Shown: positions 45,640 to 54,705 of the stretch, piece after piece
Layout of the letters: the number at the start of each line of letters is the position of its first letter
Position numbering within the stretch: the stretch's first letter is position 1
Assembly (NCBI RefSeq): GCF_009741265.1
Contig: NZ_WOWL01000001.1
Location: forward strand, 62,001-126,000
DNA length: 64,000 nt
Direction: 5' to 3'
Origin: Pseudarthrobacter sp. GA104
GTDB taxonomy: Bacteria; Actinomycetota; Actinomycetes; Actinomycetales; Micrococcaceae
The notes under the pieces: model-generated
The model's input: the letters and a program-made list of their open reading frames with translations, nothing else
Told to the model about the DNA's origin: nothing
The model's database searches: none
Position numbers and translations under genes: made by a program

Positions 45640-46190
45640 CCGGCGGAGAACTCACCGCCACACAAATCAGGGCACTCCTCCACGAACTCGGCAGGCGCCT
45701 GCAGACCGCCGGCGCCCACGGCGACGTCAAACTCGTCGGCGGGGCCGCCCTCATCCTCCAAGGCATCGGCAACCGCCCCACCGCAGACATCGACGCCAGC
45801 TACGCCGACCCAACCACTATCCACGCCGTCGTCGCCGACATGGCAGCAGACTACGACCTCTCCCCCGACTGGCTCAACACCAACGCCGCAGCCTTCGTCC
45901 CAGACAACGCCACCTGGGTCGCCCTCGAACAGCTCGACGGACTCACCATCCAGGCCGCAGACACCGAAACGCTCCTTGCCATGAAAATAGCCGCCGAACG
46001 CGACAAAGACACCCTCGACATCGCCCGGCTCCTGCGCCGACTCAACATCACCAGCGCCGCCGACGCCGTAGACCTCGCCTACGACAAATACGGCGAACAC
46101 TCCATTCCGCTCGCCGCCGGACGCGACAATTACCTCATCGTTGTCGACGACGCCCTCGACGCGGCCGCCACCCTCAAGCCCGAAGACTGA
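45636..46190 (+). CDS. Nucleotidyltransferase-like protein, probable toxin (DUF6036/AbiEii-like)
   Basis: 184 residues from the ATG overlapping the HTH stop. LVGGAALILQG followed by TADIDA is the nucleotidyltransferase GG...DxD core, and LAMKIAAERDKD matches the helix conserved in the AbiEii/MenT and DUF6036 groups. Toxins of these kinds modify tRNA or use nucleotides to stop growth. The coupled HTH gene supports a toxin-antitoxin role. No direct evidence of toxicity is visible. Confidence 0.75.
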   Translation: MTGGELTATQIRALLHELGRRLQTAGAHGDVKLVGGAALILQGIGNRPTADIDASYADPTTIHAVVADMAADYDLSPDWLNTNAAAFVPDNATWVALEQLDGLTIQAADTETLLAMKIAAERDKDTLDIARLLRRLNITSAADAVDLAYDKYGEHSIPLAAGRDNYLIVVDDALDAAATLKPED

Positions 46191-46359
46191 TCCGCCCCTT
46201 CACCGAGCAGTAGGCTCACAGACTAGACAGCGCACTCGTGGGCTCTGTTAACAGGCTCCGCGGGCCTACGCTCACCTAGCCGCCACAGAAACGAGGATGC
46301 CCGTGATCACTCATGGCATTGAGTGACGGCAAAATCTACCAGCCCTGCGTGGATCAGGC

Positions 46360-46755
46360 TTAGCGAATCCCGGTGTCGACAACCAGCGTGACGTGAACGG
46401 GCGTGTCTGAGATGACCACCAGCTCGGTAGCCGTCGATGCGTAACCGCCGATGTTGGTCGCTCTGAGCACGTAGCGACCGTCAGGCAGCGTCAGGTGGAA
46501 GGCCCCGGTGCTATCGGTTTGTGTTGAGCCCCGGGCGGCATCCCCGTCCATGGCCACAACCGCGGCCCCTGACACGGGGCGCGGTGGACACTCCTGACCA
46601 ACACGTTCGACGGGACAGACCGGGCCGGTCAGGACGAAGCCGGTAACAACCCCGGAATGCCCCGTGACCGGACTGTCTGGACTGGTGCAAGCGCACAACC
46701 ACACGACTGCGGCCAGTAAGGCCCAGACGGAATGCTTCACTTCACTCACCAACAT
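46360..46755 (-). CDS. Small lipoprotein with carboxypeptidase-regulatory-like domain
   Basis: 131 residues. The N-terminal hydrophobic stretch ends in VVWLCAC, a lipobox-like cleavage site. The mature part has the beta-sandwich pattern of the carboxypeptidase-regulatory-like fold: PVSGAAVVAMDGD, TDSTGAFHLTLPDGRYVLRAT and a closing VVISDTPVHVTLVVD. It is probably a cell-surface protein of unknown role. It stands alone between the toxin-antitoxin pair and the interrupted gene. Confidence 0.7.
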   Translation of the reverse strand: MLVSEVKHSVWALLAAVVWLCACTSPDSPVTGHSGVVTGFVLTGPVCPVERVGQECPPRPVSGAAVVAMDGDAARGSTQTDSTGAFHLTLPDGRYVLRATNIGGYASTATELVVISDTPVHVTLVVDTGIR

Positions 46756-47128
46756 TCCAGCACGACGTCACGATCCTTGCCCGCCGTTGGCTGACGGCGG
46801 CGGTCCGTTGCCCTGGACTGGACAAAGTGGCCGACAGGCGGCTCAACCATTAATGCATAAGACCGAGTATCCACCCTCCGCAGCTGGGAGGATATCGCCT
46901 CCCGCAGGCTCGTACAACCCGCTCACCTCAGTTGACGACATCCTCTAGTAGATGGCGTGGGGGCCATCTTCCACCCTCACGTCCTCATAATTGAGCCATG
47001 GACGACCAAGAACTGAATGCAGTGCTGAGAGGCTACAGCGAAGCCTGGGGTCGGTATATTTCCCCTCCTGCAATGCAGGGCGTGGAACCGGTGCTTGGGA
47101 CTGCCCCGGCTTTTGTTGACTCGGGGTC

Positions 47129-47995
47129 TTAGGCCGCTGTGAGCGCGGTCCGGTTGATTGTTTCATATTCGATTGGCGTGAGTTTGCCCAGCCGTCTTTG
47201 CCGTCGCCGGCGGTGGTAGGTCCGTTCGATCCAGGTCGTGACGGCCAGGCGCAGTTCCTGCCTGGTGAGCCACCGTTGACGGTCCAGGACGTTCTTCTGC
47301 AGCAGCGAGAAGAACGATTCCATCGCGGCGTTGTCCGCGCACGCACCAACCCTGCCCATCGAGCCGGTGAGGCCGTGGCGCCGGAGTGATTCGACAAAGC
47401 GGCGTGACCGGAACTGGGACCCGCGATCCGAATGCACCACGGTCCCAGCAGGGTTGCGTGACCGCACCGCGTTCTCCACAGCGGCGACGGCAAGCGAGGA
47501 CTTCATCCGCGAGTCCATCGAGTAGCCGACGATCCTGCCGGAATAGACGTCCTTCACCGCGCAGAGGTAGAGCTTGCCCTCGGCAGTGGGGTGCTCGGTG
47601 ATATCTGTCAGCCACAGCTCGTTCGGAGCTGCGGCTGTGAAATCCCGCTCGACCAGGTCGTCATGCACGGGCGGCCCGGGTCTGCGGTTCACGCCCCGCT
47701 TCTTAGAGAACACCGACCAGATGCCGTGGTCCCTGCACAGGCGCTGGACCCTGTTCTCGCCCGCTGTGATGCCCTTCTCCGGGAGTTCGTCGGCGATAAA
47801 CCGGTACCCGAACGCTGGGTCGTCGGCATGGATGTCAAGGGCTGCGTTGACCAGGTGCGCATCGATCCAGTCCCGTTCCGTGACCGGGTTGGCCTTCCAG
47901 CGGTAATAGCCTTGCTTGCTGAATCCCAACACCCGGCAGGTCACCGCGACGGGGACACCGTCGGCGGCAAGATCCGTGACCAGCGGGTAGGTCAT
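47129..47995 (-). CDS. IS3-family transposase, OrfB (DDE integrase)
   Basis: 288 residues with the DDE triad of the retroviral-integrase fold: LTDITEHPT, VHSDRGSQF and NAAMESFFSLL. It catalyses strand transfer as an OrfAB fusion. Frame and length are intact, so the element may still be active. Confidence 0.93.
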   Translation of the reverse strand: MTYPLVTDLAADGVPVAVTCRVLGFSKQGYYRWKANPVTERDWIDAHLVNAALDIHADDPAFGYRFIADELPEKGITAGENRVQRLCRDHGIWSVFSKKRGVNRRPGPPVHDDLVERDFTAAAPNELWLTDITEHPTAEGKLYLCAVKDVYSGRIVGYSMDSRMKSSLAVAAVENAVRSRNPAGTVVHSDRGSQFRSRRFVESLRRHGLTGSMGRVGACADNAAMESFFSLLQKNVLDRQRWLTRQELRLAVTTWIERTYHRRRRQRRLGKLTPIEYETINRTALTAA

Positions 47996-48282
47996 TTTGG
48001 GTTGATGTCCCTGGCCAGATAGGCAGCAGCCCGGCGCAGAATCTCGTTCTCCTGCTCCAGCAGGCGGTTGCGCTTCTTCAGCTCCCGCATCTCAGCCGAC
48101 TCCGCCGCCGCTGGGCCGGCCCCGGAGTCCTTACGCTCAGCGATAGCGATCCAGCGCTTCAGCGTCGTGACCGAAAGCCCAAAATCCTTCGCAATCTGCG
48201 CCAGCGGCGCCTCACCCTTCCGGGCCACATCGATAACATCCTGGCGGAACTCCGCCCCATACGGCGTGGGCATGGTCAACAT
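47992..48282 (-). CDS. IS3-family transposase, OrfA (HTH)
   Basis: 96 residues: an N-terminal helix-turn-helix (APLAQIAKDFGLSVTTLKRW) and a C-terminal leucine-zipper-like helix (LKKRNRLLEQENEILRR). Its stop overlaps the OrfB ATG (ATGA) next to an AAAA run, where programmed frameshifting normally makes the OrfAB transposase. Confidence 0.92.
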   Translation of the reverse strand: MLTMPTPYGAEFRQDVIDVARKGEAPLAQIAKDFGLSVTTLKRWIAIAERKDSGAGPAAAESAEMRELKKRNRLLEQENEILRRAAAYLARDINPK

Positions 48283-48528
48283 CCTTCCACGAGCACAAGC
48301 TCGCTAGGTCAAGGAGTCAACAAAACCGGGGGCAGTCCCCTTCCCGCGCAGGCGCGATCAGCCATAAATAGGTTGCAGGCGGAAGCGAGCCGCGTGCCCG
48401 CCCCGGGTGGACCGCTCAGCAACTATAGCGATGCGTTGACCACATGGGCGGCGGTCAACCATCCCGACATCGACGCGCTGGAAATGAACAGGCATATCCT
48501 TCACAAACTGATCTTCGATCACCGGTAA

Positions 48529-48827
48529 CCAGAAACGGATGCTCCAGGAGCGGTGCGCATGCGAAGCGCGTCGCCAGAACCAATGCCCTGGTCCCCTGAA
48601 ACGGGCTAGCGATTCTCGCGCATGGATGTCTTACAGGGGGTTCCACTGAAAAGAGGCCGACTCGTTCTCAGCCGATTCAGTGTCTCCAAACTTCTGGCCG
48701 TTTCCTGAGCAGCGAGGTGACATTTAGCTTGCTGACGGAGGAAATAACACCATGAGAAAATGAGCACATTAACTGTTCTGGCTGGCGAACCGCGGACCAG
48801 CACGCCCCGCCGCACCAGGAGGCCAAG
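48529..48827. other. Gap with a possible short leader ORF
   Basis: Nothing recognisable apart from a strong ribosome site (GGAGGAAATAAC) at about 48737, followed by ATGAGAAAATGA and then a 23-residue frame at 48760-48831 (MSTLTVLAGEPRTS at its start) whose TGA overlaps the next gene's ATG. Confidence 0.35.
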
Positions 48828-49034
48828 ATGAGTGATTTTGATCCTCGCCTGGCAGCCCGCGCCCTCATCGAATCAGGCGGCCCAACCATCCCGCAGATCT
48901 GGCTTAAATACTGGGCACTGGGAGGGACGGCCGACGTCATGGAACTGGATGCATTCATCCACGGCATTCCCCTCCTCAGGGGCCTGGAAGTTGAACTTCT
49001 AACCCTCGCCCTAAAGGAACTATCGACCGAGTGA
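48828..49034 (+). CDS. Small hypothetical protein, 68 aa
   Basis: The ATG follows CAGGAGGCC at a good distance and overlaps the end of a short upstream frame (48760-48831). The protein is acidic and helical (residues 5-17 and 45-65), without a recognised family. The good ribosome site and coding-like composition make it a credible gene. It could belong with the interrupted gene at 46998 as part of a small mobile cassette. Confidence 0.6.
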   Translation: MSDFDPRLAARALIESGGPTIPQIWLKYWALGGTADVMELDAFIHGIPLLRGLEVELLTLALKELSTE

Positions 49035-49221
49035 GGTTCCGAGGGCCGATCGAACCTTGGGCGGCCCGGCCCCTACAGCCGCCTGCCCGCAAAGCCCTAC
49101 CCCTGCCGGCGCCCAGCAACTGCCTGCTCCAAAACCGCCCCGCGGGGAACGCGGAGAAACATTCCACAGACGGGCCCATCGGCCCTGCCCGGACCTTGCC
49201 CACTCTGGCAAACTTCCGCCC

Positions 49222-49461
49222 ATGCGGTACTTCCTTGAATACGCAACCGACCAGGGAGCCGGCCGCTTCGCGGTTGAAGGCACAAATCTTTGTGACGCGC
49301 TCACAAAGGCCCGGGCAGCCCTGCAGGGTTTGGATTGCACCCGTGCCGCCCTGCGACACACCCCTCACCCACGTCCAACCTTCGGTGAAGGGCAGGCCCT
49401 CGCCATTTACACGCGTACCGAAGGCTGGAAGATCCAAGGACCGCAGCCCGTGTCCGAGTAG
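49222..49461 (+). CDS. Small hypothetical protein, 79 aa
   Basis: Starting at the ATG at 49222, the protein (MRYFLEYATDQGAGRFAVEG) has a compact alpha/beta look: an initial strand, a helix around LCDALTKARAAL, then FGEGQALAIYTR. The frame extends upstream to 49057 without coding character. No family is recognised and the ribosome site is weak. It may be real. Confidence 0.45.
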   Translation: MRYFLEYATDQGAGRFAVEGTNLCDALTKARAALQGLDCTRAALRHTPHPRPTFGEGQALAIYTRTEGWKIQGPQPVSE

Positions 49462-49595
49462 CCGTTAGCACTGCTTCCCTAAAACCTTTCTCGCCCTCAA
49501 AATGTCCTCAAAGTGCCGCAGTCGGGCAGTGATCCGTGCTTAGCGACCGCCGCCATTTCCGAGGCGCCCGGCGCCTACGGCCACATGGCTTCGCG

Positions 49596-49916
49596 TCAGA
49601 ATCCACGGTTTACAAGGGCCTGGACTATTTGGTTGAGGGTCGGCAAGCCCGCAAACCCATCAGGAGTGGCGTATAACCTGCAGGCCAAATCGTCAACTGG
49701 TGCGCCGGTCGGGAAAATGTCCGAGCCATCGACAGTGATGGTCAGGGAACCCGCGAATCCCGTGTCCGAGATGTCCGAGATGTCCGAGGCCGTGCTCAGC
49801 TGTCGCAGCCGCACGGCAATGTCGCTGCGTCCCAGCACAGCCAAGGCCGACTCAAGACGTTCCAGAGCTCTAGCGGTATTGGGGCACTGGTCGATGTGCA
49901 GCAGTTCTATCCTCAT
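49596..49916 (-). CDS. Thioredoxin-fold protein of the alkylmercury-lyase-associated type
   Basis: 106 residues from MRIELLHIDQCPN. A single cysteine follows the first strand; later segments AGSLTITVDGSDIFP and CRLYATPDGFAGLPT match small thioredoxin-like proteins often found next to mercury or arsenic genes. No such genes are adjacent here. The cytoplasmic role is unknown. The minus-strand start at 49916 was chosen because its N-terminus is the family form. Confidence 0.65.
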   Translation of the reverse strand: MRIELLHIDQCPNTARALERLESALAVLGRSDIAVRLRQLSTASDISDISDTGFAGSLTITVDGSDIFPTGAPVDDLACRLYATPDGFAGLPTLNQIVQALVNRGF

Positions 49917-50089
49917 ACATCCATTGTGAACCGTCACCACGACGTCCCCGGCTCCGGTCAGTTGGAGTGTGCTCCTCGACCGCGAGCTGCTGCGGCCGGG
50001 GGCTCAAGGTCTGCAGTAGCAAGGAGATTCGTTGCCACATGCAGCTCAGGAGAGCTCGGGTGCACCACCTACGAACCCAGCCCCCCGTA

Positions 50090-50608
50090 TAAAGCAGACA
50101 TAAGTGTGGACACTGTCCACACCCCCTTTGGTAGGAGAAACCGAGCCACACCGAGACTCCACGAGGTCTCTGAGAAGCCCCTGATGAAGAATTTCATACC
50201 AAAGTCGGTCACGTCATGTTGTGCCAGCAGCCCTGGACCATGAACAGGTGTTGGCCACCCACGACCAACCCGAGACAACCAGGACGAGGTACCGCATAAC
50301 CGCAGCCACAGCGGGCGGAAGGCCCACCAGCCAGGGCCTTGAACCCGCCACCCCACACACCTGCACAGGCTCCGCGGCGGCCAGGCCACAGCCCGCGAAC
50401 CAACCCGTCAGAGCGACGAGAATCAAGCTTTGTACACACGTCAAAGCAAAATCGCCTCTGACGAGGCGATATGTCGTGCCCGAGGTGGGACTCGAACCGT
50501 CTTCCAGCCCCTGCAAACACTGGGAAGCCGCGAAAACATCCAGAATCCGGGGCAGTCCGGCCGATCTCCTCCCCAGTAAGAAGCGAGAAGCGTTGACATT
50601 GTCAACAC
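50090..50608 (+). repeat. Dispersed 0.5-kb repeat, copy 3
   Basis: TAAAGCAGAC, palindrome GTGTGGACACTGTCCACAC (50104-50122), the shared middle with CCTCTGACGAGG hairpin, the leucine-tRNA-3'-end-like block at about 50478, and a closing palindrome GCGTTGACATTGTCAACAC (50590-50608, one mismatch). It separates the small-gene region from the NTPase island. The minus-strand reading frames across it are translations of the repeat and are not genes. Confidence 0.85.
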
Positions 50609-50837
50609 CCGCTATTTCACTATTGAAGCCGTTCCAGGCCAGCACGACCTCATGGCTTCCGACCACGTGTGTCCCGAAATGGCCCGCTGGCTCACGCCAA
50701 AAACACAACTTCGGCGGTCGTAGTAACGCCCAGGAGAACATCGGGAGAACGCTCACTGAGGAAGGTGGCCGCCACGTGGGGCCGCGGATGCATGAACCTG
50801 ACGGAGACTTTCGAGGCATTCAGGAACAATGTGATCC

Positions 50838-53669
50838 ATGAATGATCACGCTTTACATGGCCGCGAGGACGACCGTGAGGCCGTAACGGCCCGGCCGGAT
50901 GGTTTCATACTCGTCGTAGGCGATTCAGGCATCGGGAAGTCGAATTTCCTGTCGAGCCTGACAGCCTGGCCCGGAGAACCGTTCGTATCACGTCCAATCG
51001 TTTTGAAATCGGTTGAGGGTTCGTTGCAGACGGCTCTCGCCGACGCAATCAGTGATTGCATGGCCCAGTACCTCGCGGCCGCCCCCGACGTTCGCACCGC
51101 GTGGGCCGTGGCTAAATCCATCATGGACCGAGCCAGCACGATCACCGGAAGTGAAATTGGCCGCGCAGTCCTTGCTCGCACTCTCACTTATGCCGAATCG
51201 AAGCTCGGCAAGGAAGTCGTCGATATCGGCAAGAAAGTGCTCGGTGACGTAGCGACAGGTGGGGCGTTGGGCTTTGACGATCGACTGGCATCGATCCGGG
51301 TTCCTGACCGCGCGAAGGAACTATGGGACATCGCGTCGGGATTCAGCGAGGCTGTGGGTCGACCGGTGGTGCTGCGGCTCGATAATGCTGAACGCCTTGC
51401 GCCATCCGATCATGGACTATTGGCTGAACTTGCCGACACGACTGCCGGACCGGTGCGAATTGTCGCTTGCGTTACCCCGCATCATGCGGCGGGCGACGCC
51501 ATAGTGCAGCAAGTGTCCCTGCGCGGCGTACAGCCGCATACACTTCTCCCACTCGTGCACTCCGCCATCGAAGAGTGGCTCATCTCCGCACACGTTTCCC
51601 AGGCTCTCTGGGATACGATCATCCGACTCTCTAGCGGGTACCCGTTCTTCATCGCCGATGCCATCCGGCTGGCAGAAGGGGGAGCATCTCTCGGCGAGAT
51701 CGCCGCCCCGAACGGGTTTGAGGCGCTCATGCGCGCGTCCTGGAACAGCATCCCTGAGGGAATCCGGGCAACAGCGGCAAGACTTGCGCCCTTCGCCGAG
51801 CCGCCCAGCGACGATTTCATTCTCGATTACCTCGGTTTCGATGTTCTGCAATGGGGGATCCTGACCGACACCTTGCTTGAGTCGGGCATCTTCGTCCGCC
51901 GCTCCGATGGCGCGGCCTGGTTCCACGATAGGCGGCGTGCCTTTATCTGGGAGCGAGTGCTAACTGACAAACCGCGGAAGCACGTTGCTGGTGCGGCATT
52001 CGCCGCCGTCGCGTCCTGGTTGGACAGACAGAGCAGCCTCGAGCTGTGGGTTCCATCTGCAACGGCCGTTCTTGCAAGAGCAGTTGAGCCGTCGGCTGAG
52101 AAAAGCCTTACTCATGAAATCCTCGCGCTATCCGATGAGAGCATTGCCCTGCTCTGGGGGCTGATCGAGGTGATGGAGCCGAATTCAATTCGCGCTCCTT
52201 TCGCCGAGATCGGTGAAGTCATACGTCATGCTGAGGCGCGTTCAAGTAGAGCGATAGACACGCTGAATACCATGACTCAGCTCGAAGCGAAGGGTCTTAT
52301 CGAGACGCACGAGGCAGATGATGCCCGACTCGTGCGCAGCAATGTGCGACAAAAAACCGACTACGCGGCCCTGCTCGGCGAGATTCAACTGCGCTTTTAC
52401 ACTACTCCCAAGCCTCGTCTAGCAAGCGCGGTTTTTGATGCCTTCATTGGTCCCGTGATGGGCCATTTCGACGCAGCCGTGATCAGTTTGGGTAAATCTA
52501 GCCTTGTCGACCATAAGAACCAAGCGAAGCTACTGCGTGACCCGAGCATTATCGGCGGCGTCGACGAACCGCTAGCGCTAGGGGCAACGGTCGCGATCGA
52601 TGACCAACCGATAAGCTTTACCGCCAAATTTTCCACGCGTGAGGCCAGGGATGAGGCGGAGCGGGCGGTGCTAGCCATCGACGGGCTCACCTCCCGAGTG
52701 CGACCCGATCGGGTGATTCCCCTACCGCAGCCTCGCCTGCGCTACGCTCGGTATCGGCTAGCGGTGAAGTCGTTGGGACTCAAGCGGGCGAACGCCAACG
52801 CACCCACGCGCCACGAAATCATGGAGTTCCTCGACTTGCGGGCGCGCTACGCGGCAGCACTCGGAACAGTCAGCACAACCGAAGAGTTGGAAGTGCTCAA
52901 CCTAGGGCGGCAGCGCTTTATCGTCGACATCCGTAAGGATCCTGGCACTTGGAGCTCGTTCGAAGTAAGAACGGACAGTGTAAAGCCCACACAAGATGTC
53001 TCTGAGCTCGCCCCTGACCTACGCGACCCACTTCTCGAACTTCAATTGCGTGCGGAGGGCTATCTCACCGGCAAGGAGCGCATCGTAAGGACGGTGACGC
53101 GCTTTGGTAAGCAACCGCCGATTCCGCATCCACTGACCGCAGTTTTGGAAGATATAGACGAGGCTGGAAAGACGTATAACTCAGGACTCCGCTCGGTACT
53201 CTTCCCGCCAGATGCCGAGTTGCTCGAGCGAGAAATACAAAGAGAGCGGCAACGATTTAACAGTGTGATAACCGCGTTGGAGTCGGCTGGCGTCGAAGGT
53301 CCAGCTCATCAACCTTCGCTGCTCGTAGGGTTCTGGGAGGACCTCGACGGGGGATGGCACAGCGACTTCGGCAACTGGAGTGCCTGCGCGCTGCAGGTTG
53401 ACGATGACCAAGGCGCCGTGAATGTTCGGCGACTCGAGCGATCGCCGATAAACGTCACCGAGTGGCCCGAGGTCACGGTACCGGACGTGTTCGCGGGCCA
53501 CGCCGGCGTCAAAGCGAAATCATGGCAAGAAGGTGTAGCGGATTCGGTCATCGCTCCGCTGTTGGGTTACGCCGACCACGACGCACGGATGATGGATCTC
53601 GACACGCCGCTTGGCAAGATGATGCGGAAGACGCGCGACATCGTTGGCGCGGGTGATTTCGCCACGTAA
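50838..53669 (+). CDS. Large P-loop (STAND-like) NTPase of unknown function
   Basis: 943 residues. GDSGIGKS at residues 28-35 is the phosphate-binding loop, and VVLRLDNAE near residue 182 is a Walker B-like strand. The next 200 residues look like the helical and winged-helix part of a STAND or AAA ATPase. The rest (about 500 residues) is unrecognised; it contains a beta-rich stretch near LALGATVAIDDQPISF and ends in a compact domain with GGWHSDFGNWSACALQVDD. STAND proteins act as sensor-switches, and several are antiphage systems. A role in defence is possible from layout and context, not shown. The gene stands alone after repeat copy 3. Confidence 0.75.
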   Translation: MNDHALHGREDDREAVTARPDGFILVVGDSGIGKSNFLSSLTAWPGEPFVSRPIVLKSVEGSLQTALADAISDCMAQYLAAAPDVRTAWAVAKSIMDRASTITGSEIGRAVLARTLTYAESKLGKEVVDIGKKVLGDVATGGALGFDDRLASIRVPDRAKELWDIASGFSEAVGRPVVLRLDNAERLAPSDHGLLAELADTTAGPVRIVACVTPHHAAGDAIVQQVSLRGVQPHTLLPLVHSAIEEWLISAHVSQALWDTIIRLSSGYPFFIADAIRLAEGGASLGEIAAPNGFEALMRASWNSIPEGIRATAARLAPFAEPPSDDFILDYLGFDVLQWGILTDTLLESGIFVRRSDGAAWFHDRRRAFIWERVLTDKPRKHVAGAAFAAVASWLDRQSSLELWVPSATAVLARAVEPSAEKSLTHEILALSDESIALLWGLIEVMEPNSIRAPFAEIGEVIRHAEARSSRAIDTLNTMTQLEAKGLIETHEADDARLVRSNVRQKTDYAALLGEIQLRFYTTPKPRLASAVFDAFIGPVMGHFDAAVISLGKSSLVDHKNQAKLLRDPSIIGGVDEPLALGATVAIDDQPISFTAKFSTREARDEAERAVLAIDGLTSRVRPDRVIPLPQPRLRYARYRLAVKSLGLKRANANAPTRHEIMEFLDLRARYAAALGTVSTTEELEVLNLGRQRFIVDIRKDPGTWSSFEVRTDSVKPTQDVSELAPDLRDPLLELQLRAEGYLTGKERIVRTVTRFGKQPPIPHPLTAVLEDIDEAGKTYNSGLRSVLFPPDAELLEREIQRERQRFNSVITALESAGVEGPAHQPSLLVGFWEDLDGGWHSDFGNWSACALQVDDDQGAVNVRRLERSPINVTEWPEVTVPDVFAGHAGVKAKSWQEGVADSVIAPLLGYADHDARMMDLDTPLGKMMRKTRDIVGAGDFAT

Positions 53670-53728
53670 AGGGTTGCCCATTTGGCGAAGCCTTCGGTCT
53701 AAAACCCATGCCGCCCATAGGAGGAAAC

Positions 53729-54626
53729 ATGGCAGCCCAACGGACATCCAATGAAGGATTAAGACCCCCACAGAATGGGCAAACGGATGCGCTTTCCCGT
53801 GTTGAATACGACAGTGCAGCCTTAGAAAGGTTGCGGCACGCAGCTGATCTTTTTCAGTCACTCGAGCGCGAAGTCGACGAGTGGAACAGGCAAAATGTTC
53901 TGCTCGCACAAGGCGCAATGCGTCGGACCCTAAAGAGCTGGAATTCTTCATGCCGCGGGAGCCTCGACTTCCGCTTCCGCGGTGGAGCAACAGTTTTGGC
54001 GACGGAGTGCACAGCTTGCGTGCCTCGCTTGACAGGCTCGCCTTCGAACTTTGCCATGTGACCGGCCAAGCACTCGAGAAACCAACGCAGATCTATTTCC
54101 CGTTGCCGAACAACCGGACCAATGGAGGGACAAGATCAAACATCTTGGCTCGATACCGGAAACGATTCTCGAGCGGCTCAAGCAGGTGCAGCCCTGGCAT
54201 TCGGCCAAACTGAAAACCCACGCGCTGGCTCTTATCGACCGCCTAGATATCTTGGACAAACACCGAACCAAGGTCGACGTATTTGCGCTTCCAACGGGTT
54301 TGTCTCCGGAGAGGCTACGGGCATGGCCAGGGGGCGAAGAGCACTCGGATGCCTGGGAAGAACCTTGGATGCAAGTCGGATATGACGGCCCTGTAGATCG
54401 CGGCGCGGAGCCTGCACTGTGGGACGTTGATGCATGGCCATTGGTCCATTTCGAAGGTCGTATGGCGCTGCTCGGCCAGCTCCAGCCATGGCTCTATCAA
54501 GAGACCATGCGCATTTTCGTGTTCGTCACGTCCGGAAGGTGGCCTGAGTCAAGCAATCCCGTGTTGAACCGGAATGGGTCGCATTACCGCCCTGGGGCGT
54601 CCAGCCTTAGAGTCCAAAGTACCTAA
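53729..54626 (+). pseudogene. Frameshifted conserved hypothetical gene
   Basis: AGGAGG precedes the ATG at 53729. The protein starts well (ALERLRHAADLFQSLEREVD), continues in a second frame from about 53900 (PRWSNSFGDGVHSLRASLDR) and in a third from about 54115 (PDQWRDKIKHLGSIPETILE). Joined, these match a common actinobacterial hypothetical protein with a conserved GD-x-x-H-x-LR-x-x-LDxLAF core. Two frame changes, near 53910 and 54115, make it inactive as written unless they are sequence errors. Confidence 0.65.
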
Positions 54627-54705
54627 CCGCAGCGGTCCGTCAGTGGGGACGCCTATCGCAGATCGCTGTCCTTCATCGATAGACACAGACAGGCGGCTTT
54701 CATCG

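Larger units (their letters stand above)
47097..48339 (-). mobile_element. IS3-family insertion sequence, intact, 1243 bp
   Basis: Terminal inverted repeats of 26 bases (47097-47122 and 48314-48339, starting GGGACTGCCCC) match at 24 positions. A CTT duplication flanks the element (47094-47096 and 48340-48342). Inside, two overlapping genes on the minus strand encode an HTH protein and a DDE transposase, the IS3 layout. It interrupts the gene at 46998. Related remnants lie at 59093 and 63784. Confidence 0.92.
46998..48528 (+). pseudogene. Small hypothetical gene interrupted by an IS3-family element
   Basis: The frame begins at the ATG at 46998 (MDDQELNAVLRGYSEAWG) and runs into the element after 33 codons. 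When the element and one copy of the CTT target duplication are removed, the same frame resumes at 48343 and continues to a stop at 48526-48528, giving a 94-residue protein ending in NRHILHKLIFDHR. No family is recognised. The intact frame on both sides indicates a recent insertion. Confidence 0.75.
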
